A DNA stretch of 64,000 nt. It comes from Cymbomonas tetramitiformis. Its lineage: Eukaryota > Chlorophyta > Pyramimonadophyceae > Pyramimonadales > Pyramimonadaceae. This document shows, one piece after another, positions 1 to 9,943 of this stretch. The DNA lies in the NCBI GenBank assembly GCA_001247695.2, contig LGRX02030603.1:20798-84797 (forward strand). Reading direction: 5' to 3'. Made by a program: the position numbers and the translations under genes. Under the pieces are notes generated by a model that was given only the letters and a program-made list of their open reading frames with translations, was not told the origin of the DNA and ran no database searches. Position 1 is the first letter of the stretch; each line of letters starts with the position of its first letter.

Positions 1-358
1 TTTTTTCAACATATGATTCATATTCAAGGGCTTCTTCATCTAAAATGTTTTCAATCTGAGGAATAACATCTATCTCCGGTTCAAGGACATCGCTATCGTC
101 TAAAGGAAGGTCTTCAAAATAGTGTTTGTTATTCTCATACGTCGGCGAGACCAATATAATCCTCTCCAATGCATTGTTGTATTGCATCAGTCGTAGTAAA
201 TGAGTAAGGCTTGTTGTTTTAGCACCTCCGCGTTTGGAATTTGCAAGTGTTACCATCGGTAATTGAATAAAGTCGTCCGGAGTCTCGATTGGAAAAGCAG
301 AACTGTTCTTCGGAATCTTAATATTGTAATTCTTATCTTTCAGTCTTTGGAACTTCAT
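1..358 (-). CDS. Packaging-type P-loop ATPase, 5' part (runs off the window)
   Basis: The minus strand is open from an ATG at 358 to the window edge, about 119 residues. A P-loop-like stretch around residues 43-51 (SKRGGAKTT) is followed about 20 residues later by IILVSPTYENNK, the usual strand-2 context of FtsK/HerA-type genome-packaging ATPases of Polintons, virophages and large DNA viruses. The P-loop is non-canonical: the expected glycine before the lysine is alanine. The gene starts 3 bp after the stop of the basic protein upstream (362-838), so the two look co-transcribed. Its position next to a protein-primed DNA polymerase B supports a viral or Polinton-like packaging role, which is inference. 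Walker B and later motifs lie outside the window. Confidence 0.5.
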   Translation of the reverse strand, partial: MKFQRLKDKNYNIKIPKNSSAFPIETPDDFIQLPMVTLANSKRGGAKTTSLTHLLRLMQYNNALERIILVSPTYENNKHYFEDLPLDDSDVLEPEIDVIPQIENILDEEALEYESYVEK

Positions 359-361
359 ATA

Positions 362-838
362 CTATAACGATAAAAATAGACTTGAGTAAGCCTTATCATA
401 AGATGGGTCTAATTCAGCATCTCTTTTCCGAGGTGGCGATTGAGATGCAATTTGGCTTTGTTTACGTCTTGTACTCTTCCTAACAATCACTTCAGGTTCT
501 TCTTCCGATTGAGAGCTATCAGATTCAACAATGACAACCTGCTTTTTCGGTTTCTTCTTAAGGGCTTTTGGTTTCTTGACAACGATGTGTTCTACTTCGG
601 GTTCGGGGGGTTCGGGTTCGGAATTTAACTGAGGTTCTGGCTGAGGAGATTTTGTCGTAGCTTTCTTAATGGTCTCTTGGGCTTCGGTAACTTTTTGAGA
701 TTCCTTAAGTTGAGTGGCCATCTTGATATCTTGTTTCTGTTTGGCTTTTTCTTGGCGAACAGCAAGTGCACGTTCCCTCATTTTCGCCAATCTGTCAAGT
801 GTTGCAGAATCGGTAATCTTCTCTCCTTTAACTGGCAT
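362..838 (-). CDS. Lys/Glu/Pro-rich low-complexity protein of the Polinton-like element
   Basis: A 158-residue ORF with an ATG at 838. Residues 1-60 are highly charged and probably helical. They are followed by a PEPEPPEPE acidic-proline stretch, lysine clusters (KKPKALKKKPKK) and an SSQSEEEPE acidic run, then a basic tail with RKSTRRKQ and PPRKR, both candidate nuclear-localisation signals. No enzymatic motif is visible. It is transcribed with the ATPase downstream (3-bp gap) and away from the DNA polymerase, with a hairpin repeat in the divergent intergenic region. A virion-core or DNA-binding role is possible, but nothing in the sequence proves it. Confidence 0.5.
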   Translation of the reverse strand: MPVKGEKITDSATLDRLAKMRERALAVRQEKAKQKQDIKMATQLKESQKVTEAQETIKKATTKSPQPEPQLNSEPEPPEPEVEHIVVKKPKALKKKPKKQVVIVESDSSQSEEEPEVIVRKSTRRKQSQIASQSPPRKRDAELDPSYDKAYSSLFLSL

Positions 839-900
839 TAAGTAATTATAAGATACCCTAAGAAAATAATATTTCTGAATTTGACTTACGATTTCTCGAT

Positions 901-987
901 GAAATCAAAAAGGTGGCAGATTGGGTCATATTCCCATTATCTTATACATAACCATAATATGACCCAATCTGCCACCTTTTTTGATTC
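901..987. repeat. Long hairpin (inverted repeat), copy 1, in divergent intergenic region
   Basis: Arms of about 30 bp at 902-931 and 956-987 are near-perfect inverted complements. The core of each is AAAGGTGGCAGATTGGGTCA, and they are separated by a loop of about 24 nt. It lies between the divergent starts at 838 (minus) and 999 (plus), so a shared promoter or replication function is more natural here than termination. Four further copies lie downstream of the polymerase at 5435-5974. Confidence 0.9.
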
Positions 988-998
988 CTAATGTATAC

Positions 999-1448
999 AT
1001 GACCAGAGAAACTTGGATAACAAAGTTAAAATCTTGCGGAGCCGAACATAGAGCCGAACACGGGATTAAAAAAAAGGGTAAGATGACACAAGGTGAGAAA
1101 CTCAAAAACTTACGTGGTCGTCCAGTTGTTAAAAAGACAACTGCTAACAAAAGTAGAACCGCCTTAGACCATGGCACTTTATCAGGACAACCGGTGTATC
1201 AACAGCCCGTCAAAGATGCTGCTTTGCCTACGAAGCCCCCACGTAGGATAGCCCCTATAATGGTAGCTCCTTTAGATAAGACCAGTATTGGTACAGTCAG
1301 CGGGAACCCAGTATTTCAACGACCTACCGAGGAGTATACCGGTGTTGGCAATTATCGTAAAGCCATTGATGATATTGAAAAGCGTATCAAAATGAAAAAA
1401 CAAATGAGGCGTGAAAAACGCCGAGCAGCGGACGTCACAAAAATATAA
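999..1448 (+). CDS. Small basic protein with internal repeat, Polinton-like element
   Basis: A 149-residue ORF counted from the ATG at 999. The frame is open a little further upstream but only through a TTG inside the hairpin edge. It is rich in Lys and Arg, with a C-terminal basic helix (KKQMRREKRRAADVTK). Two similar segments, GTLSGQPVYQQP and GTVSGNPVFQRP, are about 45 residues apart and suggest an internal duplication. It ends 18 bp before the polymerase start on the same strand, so both probably share a promoter at or near hairpin copy 1. The family is not recognised; DNA binding is inferred from composition only. Confidence 0.5.
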   Translation: MTRETWITKLKSCGAEHRAEHGIKKKGKMTQGEKLKNLRGRPVVKKTTANKSRTALDHGTLSGQPVYQQPVKDAALPTKPPRRIAPIMVAPLDKTSIGTVSGNPVFQRPTEEYTGVGNYRKAIDDIEKRIKMKKQMRREKRRAADVTKI

Positions 1449-1466
1449 TTTGTATAGTATAGGAAG

Positions 1467-4400
1467 ATGCCCCCCAAATCAAGAAAACAAAATCCGGAGG
1501 CTCGCCATAAGCTTACAGCCGACGATTGGGAAAATTTACAAAGTAGAAACCTAACCGGTGATGATAGAGCCAAAGCTATACGTGATTACAAGAAAAACTA
1601 TCGGAAATCGAAAGAGAAGGTTGAGAAAGTCACCAGGCGACAATGGACCAAGATAGGGAAGAAACCTGCCAAAGAACAAAGTAGACTTGACGAGATTCAA
1701 AAGTACAGCATTGGAGATTCCAAGAGACATATAAAGAAGTTTAGCACGGACGTTGAGAAGTTGAAGGTACCATTCACAACGTTTTTACAAAGAGCAGCAC
1801 CTGATGGTAGCAGTCTGAACTATTGGTTACCGGAGAAGACAAAAGGAGTTGAACAAGTTTCAATGAGAGCGGTCTTCGAGGATGGGACTACATCCAAATG
1901 GGTGAAAGGGTCAGACCGGCAAGATGTGATGATGAAGTTCGAAGAGATGCTGCAAAGTCCTAAGGGCGGGGATAGCAGCAAAAAGGCCGTCGAGGTTGCT
2001 AAAGATGTAGAGGTAGAATACTACTCATCCAAACCGCCAGAAGGCAAGGGGTCTCGATGCTTAGCTGCACCAAAAAACACGGAAGAATTGCGACTGAAGC
2101 AATGTGTCATTAAGATTGAATCCCGCAACAACTGTGGTATCAAATCTGTAGAACTTTTACATCGAAAGCGAAAATTAGATAAGATGTTAAGTGACAATGT
2201 TGTATGTAAAAATCAATATGAGAATAAGTGGAAACAACTGAAACGCGACGCCAGCAATCACAAGGGTAACATAACGGCAGCTTCAGATCGATTGCGTTTG
2301 GAATTGTTTGCGAAAAAGGATGCTAACGAAGGAATCAATATCGAAGACTTTCCAGTTTTAGAGAGGCATTACAGCAGAAATATATTTGTGTGGGGTATCA
2401 CTGAACGACTTGGCGGTGAACCAATCATGTATTACCCGCCGTACTTCAACGAACACAATGAGTATTCAAGTTATAATGACAGCTTTCATATATTGTTGCA
2501 CGACAATCATTATGAACCTATCACGCGTATTGATTGCTTCAGAGGGAAAACTTATCGGCCATCGTGCACCCAGTGTAAATCTCAAAAATGCATATTTGCC
2601 AGCAAGGATGTACGGTTGACAAAAGGAAACAAGCAATGGCATCATTGTGATATTTGCAATCGTAAATTCATGAACGAAGAATGTTACAATCTGCACAAAG
2701 AATTGGTGACGTGCAATCAGCTTCACAAATGTAAGATGTGCAATGTCAAGTTCAATCCTAAGGAGAAACACATGTGTGGATACAAAGCATGCCCAAACTG
2801 TAAGGTCGTTTGTAATCTATATGAACACAGATGCTACATGACACAGGTCAAACCGAAGTCCATACTATCACCTGAATCAATTGTGTGTTTCGATTTTGAA
2901 ACTCGAAACGACGACGGTAGGCTGGTTGTAAATCATTGTGAAAGTCAGTACCATGATGGTACACATGTGATTCATAAAACCATCGGAGAGTTTCTTGAAT
3001 GGGCCTGTCTAGACAAACATGCTGGCCACACATTCATCGCTCATTGCGGTTCCAAGTTCGACTTTAGATTGATAGTGGAGCATGTCATCAACGTCCAAAG
3101 GAAACCTCCAAAGGATATATTGTACACAGGGGCTGATATATTGTGTGTCAAGATTGCCAACGTGAGGTTTGTTGATTCATATATGTTCATGTCACGTCCA
3201 TTGCATGCTCTACCGGAGATGTTTGGCTTTGAAAACGAAATATCAAAAGGGTATTACCCACATCTCTTTAACACGTTGGAAAATGAGACATACATCGGTT
3301 TGTATCCTGACATCAAGTATTACAATCCCGAGATACTTCAACCAGAAGCTTATCAAAAATTATACAAATGGTGGCATGAGAAAAAGAGCAAGTGTTTTAT
3401 ATTTGAAAATCCAAAAGAGATTGCACGATATTGCCATGACGATGTGACCATCCTACGCCGTGCAGTGTTCGCTTTCAGGGAATGTTTTCTAAAGATAACC
3501 GACAACAAGTTTGACCCGTTTAGCTATCTGACGTTGGCACAACTGGCGATTAATATATGGAGAAGTGAGTGCATGCCAAAGGATTCAGTGGCTATATTGC
3601 AATCATTGGTCAAGTCGCAGAATGCATCTATCAAAGAGAATCAGTGGTTGGATTACATTGTCCACACTACGTCAGCCAAGCTCAAACGCGATTACGATGG
3701 CAAACGAAACTATAAACTCACAGATTTACAGATATATGTCGATGCTTTTGACGACACCACCAACACGGTGTATGAGTTCCTCGGAAGCTGGTTTCATGCA
3801 GACCTGAAGAAATACCACAAAGACGATATTCAGTATCAACAAGGGCGTAAATCGGGTATGACGTTTGGTGAGGTCAATCGGCAAACGATGAAGAGACTGG
3901 ATGATATCAAGGCAGCAGGATATAATCTTGAGTATATCTGGGAGTCGGCATGGGATGAAACAGTAAATCGGCTGAAATTGTCCGAGATTGGTAAAGACTT
4001 TTTAGAGCGACAGAAGTTGGCTTCTCCTATCGTGGATAGAGACGTATATCATGGAGGGAGAGTAGACCTGGGTAAGTTGTACTACGAGGTCAACCACAAC
4101 GAGCACATACGATACCTCGACTATAATTCCATGTACCCAAGTGTCATGAAAACGAACAAGTTTCCCAAAGGTCATCCCGAGGTTATAAGAGACGTTAAGA
4201 CAGTTGACATTCATGGCTATTTCGGTTTGGTAAAATGCAAAATTGCTCCTCCAAAACATCTTAAATTTGGCGTTCTTCCTCACGTTGATAATAAAACAGG
4301 TAAGCTGGTATTTCCACTGTACGAAATGGTTGACACGTGGACAACGGTGGAGCTGGAGAAGGCCATCGAAAAAGGATACATTATTAATGCTATATACGAG

Positions 4401-5351
4401 ATAAAACATTGGAAGGACACCACCAATGACCTGTTTGCCGGTTACATTGATAAGTTTTTGAAACTAAAAACAGAAGCCTCCGGACCTCCTGATGGAGACA
4501 TCGACGAGTTTATCGACCAGTTCAAGTTGCATGAAGGTGTCAAGTTGGACAAGGCAAATATCAAATGTAATCCAGGAATGAGACAGGTCTCCAAAGACAT
4601 GCAAAATATACTTTACGGTAAATTGGGAGAGCGTCAGAATAAATCTAAGAGCAAGGTTATCCAAAATCCAGGTGAGTTCTACAATACCATTAGCAATAAA
4701 AGGTATGATTGTAAGTATGAGTTCGTTGGGAGCGACGACAACGAAATGGTCTTGATGAACTTCACTGAAAATTCAGAAGTATTTTCAGACACCAGATTTT
4801 CGACCAACGAGGTTCTGGCTGCATTCATAACCAGTTACGGTAGATTAAAGTTGTATCAGTTAATAGAGGCAGCAGGTTTCGCCAATGTGCTTTACTTTGA
4901 TTGCGACTCAATAATATATAGCGAAACTCCTGAAAACTATCACATATATCATGGCAATGCATATCGACAGCCATGGTTGGGTTTTCTGAAATGTGAATTG
5001 CAACATTTAGAAAGGGACCATGGTAAGTGTATCGAGTTCTTGGCAACAGGACCAAAGTCATACAGTTTGAAGTTTGCTGATGGTTACACCATGACAAAGA
5101 TAAAGGGATTCTCCTTGAGCGTAGATAACCTGCAACATATCAATCACGATGTTATGAAAGACATGGTCATCAACCGCAAACTACATACACCAGTCAAGAT
5201 GAGCAATATGGTTATTAGGCATCCTTGTAAACATGAAGGTGTACGGTCCTTGAGTATGGAGTCAAGGGCCGAGCCAAAGACATTTAACTTCAAGTATGAC
5301 AAGGGCGATATCAATTGGGAAACGTGGGAAGTTGTGCCGTTATCTACATAA
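1467..5351 (+). CDS. polB: Protein-primed family B DNA polymerase, Polinton/Maverick-like
   Basis: An intact 1294-residue protein with an ATG at 1467. After a basic N-terminal region (about 1-200) comes a Cys/His-rich block at about residues 368-453 with several CxxC pairs, like zinc fingers seen in Polinton and adintovirus polymerases. The exonuclease domain has Exo I with D476/E478 (CFDFETR), Exo II (FIAHCGSKFDFR) and Exo III (YCHDD). Polymerase motif A is YLDYNSMYPSVM with D885, motif B KDMQNILYGKLG from K1043, and motif C FDCDS with D1145/D1147, so all catalytic acids are present. Length and motif spelling fit the protein-primed branch that replicates linear elements with terminal proteins. 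The gene is not visibly broken. Integrase, protease and capsid genes are not in view, so Polinton, Polinton-like virus or adintovirus cannot be separated. Confidence 0.92.
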   Translation: MPPKSRKQNPEARHKLTADDWENLQSRNLTGDDRAKAIRDYKKNYRKSKEKVEKVTRRQWTKIGKKPAKEQSRLDEIQKYSIGDSKRHIKKFSTDVEKLKVPFTTFLQRAAPDGSSLNYWLPEKTKGVEQVSMRAVFEDGTTSKWVKGSDRQDVMMKFEEMLQSPKGGDSSKKAVEVAKDVEVEYYSSKPPEGKGSRCLAAPKNTEELRLKQCVIKIESRNNCGIKSVELLHRKRKLDKMLSDNVVCKNQYENKWKQLKRDASNHKGNITAASDRLRLELFAKKDANEGINIEDFPVLERHYSRNIFVWGITERLGGEPIMYYPPYFNEHNEYSSYNDSFHILLHDNHYEPITRIDCFRGKTYRPSCTQCKSQKCIFASKDVRLTKGNKQWHHCDICNRKFMNEECYNLHKELVTCNQLHKCKMCNVKFNPKEKHMCGYKACPNCKVVCNLYEHRCYMTQVKPKSILSPESIVCFDFETRNDDGRLVVNHCESQYHDGTHVIHKTIGEFLEWACLDKHAGHTFIAHCGSKFDFRLIVEHVINVQRKPPKDILYTGADILCVKIANVRFVDSYMFMSRPLHALPEMFGFENEISKGYYPHLFNTLENETYIGLYPDIKYYNPEILQPEAYQKLYKWWHEKKSKCFIFENPKEIARYCHDDVTILRRAVFAFRECFLKITDNKFDPFSYLTLAQLAINIWRSECMPKDSVAILQSLVKSQNASIKENQWLDYIVHTTSAKLKRDYDGKRNYKLTDLQIYVDAFDDTTNTVYEFLGSWFHADLKKYHKDDIQYQQGRKSGMTFGEVNRQTMKRLDDIKAAGYNLEYIWESAWDETVNRLKLSEIGKDFLERQKLASPIVDRDVYHGGRVDLGKLYYEVNHNEHIRYLDYNSMYPSVMKTNKFPKGHPEVIRDVKTVDIHGYFGLVKCKIAPPKHLKFGVLPHVDNKTGKLVFPLYEMVDTWTTVELEKAIEKGYIINAIYEIKHWKDTTNDLFAGYIDKFLKLKTEASGPPDGDIDEFIDQFKLHEGVKLDKANIKCNPGMRQVSKDMQNILYGKLGERQNKSKSKVIQNPGEFYNTISNKRYDCKYEFVGSDDNEMVLMNFTENSEVFSDTRFSTNEVLAAFITSYGRLKLYQLIEAAGFANVLYFDCDSIIYSETPENYHIYHGNAYRQPWLGFLKCELQHLERDHGKCIEFLATGPKSYSLKFADGYTMTKIKGFSLSVDNLQHINHDVMKDMVINRKLHTPVKMSNMVIRHPCKHEGVRSLSMESRAEPKTFNFKYDKGDINWETWEVVPLST

Positions 5352-5428
5352 TTTGCGGTGAACAATAAAAAATATTTCCCGTAAATAACCTGGGTGATGC
5401 CCCATGGATAGAACCGCGATTCATAACA

Positions 5429-5985
5429 GCGAAATCAAAAGGTGGCAGAATTGGTCATATTCATATTATCTTATATATATCCATAATATGACCCAATCTG
5501 CCACCTTTTTAAATTCAGAAAATCTAAAATACATAAATGATACAAAACAGCGTGCCCATCGCGGCGAACAAGCAAAATCAAAAGGTGGCACTTTAGGTCA
5601 TATTCCCATTATCTTATACATAACCGTAATATGACCTAATCTGCCACCTTTTCAAATTCAGAAAATCTAAAATATAATTCCAATAATTCTGATACAAAAC
5701 AGCGTGCCCATCGCGGCGAAAAATCAGATGAATCACAACAAAATCAAAAGGTGGCAGATTGGGTCATATTATGGTTATGTATAAGATAATATGCATATGA
5801 CCCAATCTGCCACCTTTTCAAATTCAGAAAATCTAAAATATATTTCACAAATTTCTGATACAAAACAGCGTGTGAACGCGGTGAAAAATCAGATGAATCA
5901 AAAAGGTGGCAGATTGGGTCATATTATGGTTATGTATAAGATAATATGAATATGACCCAATCTGCCACCTTTTTCATTTTCGTCA
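5429..5985. repeat. Array of four long hairpins in alternating orientation, downstream of polB
   Basis: Four hairpins at about 5435-5510, 5579-5652, 5746-5818 and 5899-5974 repeat the palindrome seen at 901-987, each with arms of about 24 bp. They are joined by 70-90-bp AT-rich spacers sharing ACAAAACAGCGTG and a CAGAAAATCTAAAATA motif. The asymmetric loop reads in one direction in copies 2-3 (as in copy 1) and as its reverse complement in copies 4-5, so whole units are inverted. The array probably marks the terminal or non-coding end of the viral-like element. Confidence 0.9.
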
Positions 5986-6229
5986 CATTTTCGGGCAAAG
6001 ACGCAAAAGATTTTTATTTATAAGGGGACATCTGCATGACACCTGCAAGACCCATGCAAATCCACAGTAAGGACCAACGCAGAATAACAGTAGGTGACCA
6101 GTGGTGCGTGCCGGAGATGACCAGGTGTGCTCACTACATAAGAGGCGTCCGCAAATACTGGGAAATACCGGGAAATATCAAGAGGAGTACAGAGGATACC
6201 GGTGAATATAGAGGTGATGCCCCCTGGAC

Positions 6230-6325
6230 ACGCCTCTTATGTAGTGCCATCATGATATGCTCAAGCGTGCATTCATTGGTGCTTTTCTGCAAGGCACCAT
6301 GCATGCGCCCTACACCACTAAACAA
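6230..6325 (-). pseudogene. hAT transposase C-terminal (hATC) remnant
   Basis: A minus-strand reading frame contains FSGVGRMHGALQK followed by TLEHIMMALHK. This is nearly the same as the hATC dimerisation segment of the hAT derivative at 22585-23169 (FSGVGRMHGDLQK, TLKHIMMASVN). The upstream SSAGVER box is disrupted, so only about 30 codons of homology remain. It lies in a stretch between the Polinton-like element and the first Gypsy LTR and is dead sequence. Confidence 0.6.
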
Positions 6326-6468
6326 ACACTCCGGGCAACCTCCACCAGCTGACCATACCTGTACTTGTCCGTCTTCCGCTTCTCGAGGAAGGTGGTCATG
6401 TGGGTCTCACAGAACTTCATATCCCGCAGTCTCACCTTCTCCGCACAGTCATACCGCCAGAAGCCTGT

Positions 6469-7091
6469 TGTCAGGGTCATGACCGATGACATATGTGTCA
6501 TACATGTCATACGTGTCATACCTGTCAGACATGTCATACAATGTCATGTCATATATTATTATGACAGTCGGTCGTGTCATATATTATTATGACAGTCGAC
6601 AGTATGGTCGATCATGACTGTACATGTCGAGTCGCGTCATATATTAATATGACAGTCGTCAGTACGGTCGACGATGACTGTACATGTCGCCAGATGATGA
6701 TGTCATATCATCAGGCATCCCTGTCATCGAGAGTTCGTATGTCGAACTCGAAGATGGCAAAGCAAAGATACATCTTGAATACAAACAAGAACCATCTTGG
6801 CTTTCAGCATGCGCGGAACTCGCATGCGCAGCATGAACGAACTAGTCGTTATTACCATGCTGGTCGTTCAACCTATGTCTCGGGTTCACAACCCAATGGC
6901 GGTACCATCTAAGATGATGGGAGACGTATGGTACAAAAGTGAGGAAGCGTTGTGCTTCAGCAGATCTTCTTACAGAGACTGCACTCACAAACAAACCCGC
7001 TCATCCGTACACTTGCATCGTTGTCCAACCTTGCAGTGTTTATTTGTATACTGATAATATATTCACGGCGCCTGTTTATCTCGCCGTATCA
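6469..7091 (+). repeat. Gypsy LTR, copy 1 (5' LTR)
   Basis: A 623-bp LTR from TGTCAGGG to CGCCGTATCA. The first 230 bp hold a dense run of TGTCATAC-like heptamers and 60-bp units with ATGACAGTCG and GTACATGTCG. The rest is nearly identical to the other LTRs of the family. The repeated motifs near the start are probably U3 promoter or enhancer elements. Confidence 0.85.
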
Positions 7092-7093
7092 GA

Positions 7094-7105
7094 TGGTATT
7101 CTAAA
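7094..7105 (+). promoter_or_regulatory. Primer-binding site
   Basis: TGGTATTCTAAA starts 2 bp after the LTR. TGGTAT matches the 3' end complement of initiator tRNA-Met used by many plant LTR elements; the distal half diverges. The same site follows the other LTRs of this family. Confidence 0.6.
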
Positions 7106-8157
7106 AGAAACTCGTCAAGGCACGATACTCGAGAACTCAAGTGGGTGCAGCGATAGACGTAGCATATTTCATATTGTTCGCAGGTTTGCAGGTGGGCGCA
7201 TAAGCGACAGCGCTCGCAGTAATATTGAATATCTGCAGCTCGAATAATATACGCTCGCATATCGACAGCGCAGAGATTGCGCGAGGAGATTTTTCGCAGC
7301 GCACACGCAGAAACAGCTGATCGCACATATACGCGATAAGGTGTGCACATGGCATACATCGGCGCAGCAATGAAACGTATTCGCATAAATGGTTCGCAAA
7401 TGTATGCATGTTCGCAGATGCGATAAATCAGCGGCGAAATCGTTTTCGCGCGGAAAATCATCAACGCAGTATCACGATTTTCATAATTGCACTAAATTGC
7501 TTTTTGTACGGCTTCATACATGTTGATGCGCGATGGTCACTAATTTGCAGATGGCAGCATGCGCGATGGTCGCATATTTTTACAGAAGTGAATCGCAGCA
7601 TGCGCGCGCTTGTATGAATCACGTTCGAAAATTGTCCAGAATGATATATTACATAGTGGTCATCGACAGAATTTTGATTCGTATACATGTCAGCGCTCGT
7701 ATCATGCGCTGATGAATGGCGACGACAATACATGCTTTTCATCAGCAGCGCGCTCGCATTCGTATGCGACGTACATCAGCGATTTTTGCAAATAATTCCT
7801 TCGCACTGTTTACAATACCAACGCGTACAATGATTTATGGCCTGTCAGCACGATATACGTTCTTCATGATTTCGTCACATGCGAAGAACGCTCGATTTTA
7901 GCGCGTACAATTTTTGATGTGTTTACATGCAGTGAGAAGCACATATGCATACGCGCGTCGAAATCATATGCAGAATGATTGTATACATGCAGTAATGCTG
8001 TGGACACATGATCGTTATGCTGTGGATACATACTGCTTTGGATACATTACCACTATGTTGCTGTGAATGTATTATTATCATACTGCAGCAAATTCCAAAG
8101 TGTTCTGATGACTGCACAAATACTTTAATCATCAGCATTATGCTTATTAGCACAGCC

Positions 8158-8906
8158 AAAGCCGAGGGGTCCGTGAGGGTAGGAGCCCTCACAGCAAAAG
8201 CAAAGTCGTCCACGTAGGGGTGGACACGGAACCCGAGACCCCGCCACTTACCTACGAGCTCCTTGTTGATCTTCGTAAACACCCAGCAAGCTGGGGCTAG
8301 ACCAAAAGGCAGCACACAAAACTCAAAGAATCTACCCTGCCACTCAACAGCAACATAGGTACGAGACATCTCGTGGAGGTCTACGTGGAAGTACCCTGAC
8401 TTATAGTCAAAGTAAAACAACCCGTCATCCCTCCTAAGCAAGTCAACAAAAGGCTGAAGGTGCTCATACTTGAACTTAGGAAATATTAGAAAGGCATTGA
8501 GCCACTTACCGTTGAAAATCAACCGTAGCTTGTCCCGAGAGTCGTCCACCATTAAAGGCAGGACAACCCGCGGCTTGTTGGGCACCTCTCTCAAGGCACC
8601 CATAAGCACACACTCCTGCACAGCGTCAGTAACAAAGGCGGTATGCCTAACAGCAGACACGTGGTTAGGCAAGTGCACTCGGGGCGGAGCCCTGCCATCC
8701 TTAAACTTCAAGTTAAATCCTCTCTCAATCCAAGACATCACGTAGGAAGAGCGGACAAAGGTCCGCCAAAAGGAGGCTCGTTCCCTAAGTCTTCCCGCAA
8801 CACGGGGCACAGGAACGCCTTGTTCACACAAGGGTATGGCCTCGACAATCTCTTCCTCAGACAATTCAGAACCTGGAACACAAGGAAACAACAGCCCGCG
8901 GGCCAA
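8158..8906 (-). pseudogene. DIRS-like reverse transcriptase, 3'-truncated
   Basis: The minus-strand frame encodes about 250 residues of RT: LRLIFNGKWLN, the catalytic FYFDYKSGYFHVDL, FEFCVLPFGLAPA and YVDDF. Spacing and spelling (LPFGLAPACWVFTK, then YVDD) are those of DIRS-order reverse transcriptases rather than Gypsy or Copia, by family knowledge. The frame breaks about 45 bp after YVDD at 8157, where it runs into the leader of the truncated Gypsy copy. RNase H and any tyrosine recombinase are absent. The GC content is higher than the flanks. It lies just downstream of the gag gene at 9033-9890 on the same strand, so both come from one element. Confidence 0.75.
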
Positions 8907-9032
8907 AAGTTCATTACAAATTTAGGGTTTCGTCCCCAAGAAATTACATTTAAGTTGGGCATTCCACCTCAACTGCCAAGCATTCCGCTAAGCTGAAAGT
9001 ACTAGCCTTCGTGGCTCTACATTCGTTACAAT

Positions 9033-9890
9033 TCAACGGTCCGAGCCTCTGCCACGGCCTCTGCCGGCTGGGCGCGGCTGCGAGCATTGGTTTTGGTGGT
9101 GCCCCCATTCGTTACAATTCCAGCATTGGAGCTGGCTTCCACGCCCTGCCTGAACAGGCGGCGGTGGCGGAGGTGCTCCAGGAGCAGTCGGACGAGAAAC
9201 AGAAAAGGCACCCCTGCCTAGGCCCTTGGTTCGCCCCTTGGCAGCCGCAGCTTGGGCAGCGTGAATCTTCTCTGCTTTGACCTCTTTTTCAGCTTTACGC
9301 ATTAGCTTTTCGTCCTCTTCATCCTCAGCATACGATTTTCGCTCTAACTTCTCACAGATTTTCCAGCCCACTTCAGGGCCCTTGTCCGAAACCAGCGCCA
9401 AGATCTTAGCGCGCGCTTTGGCGCGCGCAATACCCTTCTCCGCAGTTTCAGACAGGAATTCCAAAGCAAGAGTGACGTTTTCAGGTAGCTCCACACCTTC
9501 CAATTCCTTCTTGGCATCTTTAAGCGCCAACTGTGACGCTGAGTGTGCCACGAAGTGGTGCTGAGTCTCTAAGAACTGCTTGCGGAGACCTTTGTCTTTT
9601 CCATCATCGTTGCGAGTTAATTCTAGGCGATCGGACCCTGGAAGCAGAGTGAGGTCTACTGCTGCCTCCCACGGACGCTTTCGGTCACCTGAAGCAACTT
9701 GCGACAGCCCTTTGAGCTCAGCAAGTCGGGCCGTCGCTCTCTCCATTTGTCGAATCAACTTCATTTGCGGTTGCGAGAGGTCCTCTCCATCCTGGAAAGC
9801 GGCAAAAGCGGTCGCGTACGCTGGCTGCGCGTGCAAATCATCAATCCGTCTCTGACACAAAATCGGGTCGGTGAACCACTCCATAATCAA
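9033..9890 (-). CDS. Gag-like protein with zinc knuckle (DIRS-like element ORF1)
   Basis: A 285-residue intact ORF with an ATG at 9890. It is alpha-helical and charged through about residue 220, then has a proline run and a classical CX2CX4HX4C retroviral knuckle (CWNCNEWGHHQNQC) near residue 260, ending in a Gly/Arg-rich tail. This architecture is typical of gag nucleocapsid proteins. The RT frame starts about 130 bp downstream on the same strand. The gag is complete while its RT is truncated, so the copy cannot move by itself. Confidence 0.7.
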   Translation of the reverse strand: MIMEWFTDPILCQRRIDDLHAQPAYATAFAAFQDGEDLSQPQMKLIRQMERATARLAELKGLSQVASGDRKRPWEAAVDLTLLPGSDRLELTRNDDGKDKGLRKQFLETQHHFVAHSASQLALKDAKKELEGVELPENVTLALEFLSETAEKGIARAKARAKILALVSDKGPEVGWKICEKLERKSYAEDEEDEKLMRKAEKEVKAEKIHAAQAAAAKGRTKGLGRGAFSVSRPTAPGAPPPPPPVQAGRGSQLQCWNCNEWGHHQNQCSQPRPAGRGRGRGSDR

Positions 9891-9943
9891 TATACGAATA
9901 CTACTGAAAGTATATGCTCACTGAAAAACTTACGGTGTTAAGG

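Larger units (their letters stand above)
6469..8157 (+). mobile_element. Truncated Gypsy LTR retrotransposon (5' LTR plus part of leader)
   Basis: This begins TGTCAGGG and shares LTR and leader with the chromovirus at 50866-61741. The LTR is followed by a PBS and about 1.07 kb of non-coding leader that parallels 60150-61096 on the other strand. Homology stops at about 8151-8157, exactly where a minus-strand DIRS-like RT frame begins, so the rest of the element is missing through deletion or recombination. No 3' LTR follows, and no TSD can be scored. Confidence 0.8.

Noticed and set aside
5429..5985. CRISPR array or bacterial terminators
   Set aside because: The repeats are long palindromes in both orientations with conserved rather than unique spacers, and the context is eukaryotic. 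One copy sits between divergent starts, so simple termination does not fit.
6310..6537. Open frames beginning with MTCLTGMTRMTCMTH (also at 12240-12551, 23554-23811 and 61673)
   Set aside because: These are antisense readings of the heptamer repeat at the LTR edge and not a gene. For 61673-63397 only the part from 61742 on is coding homology.
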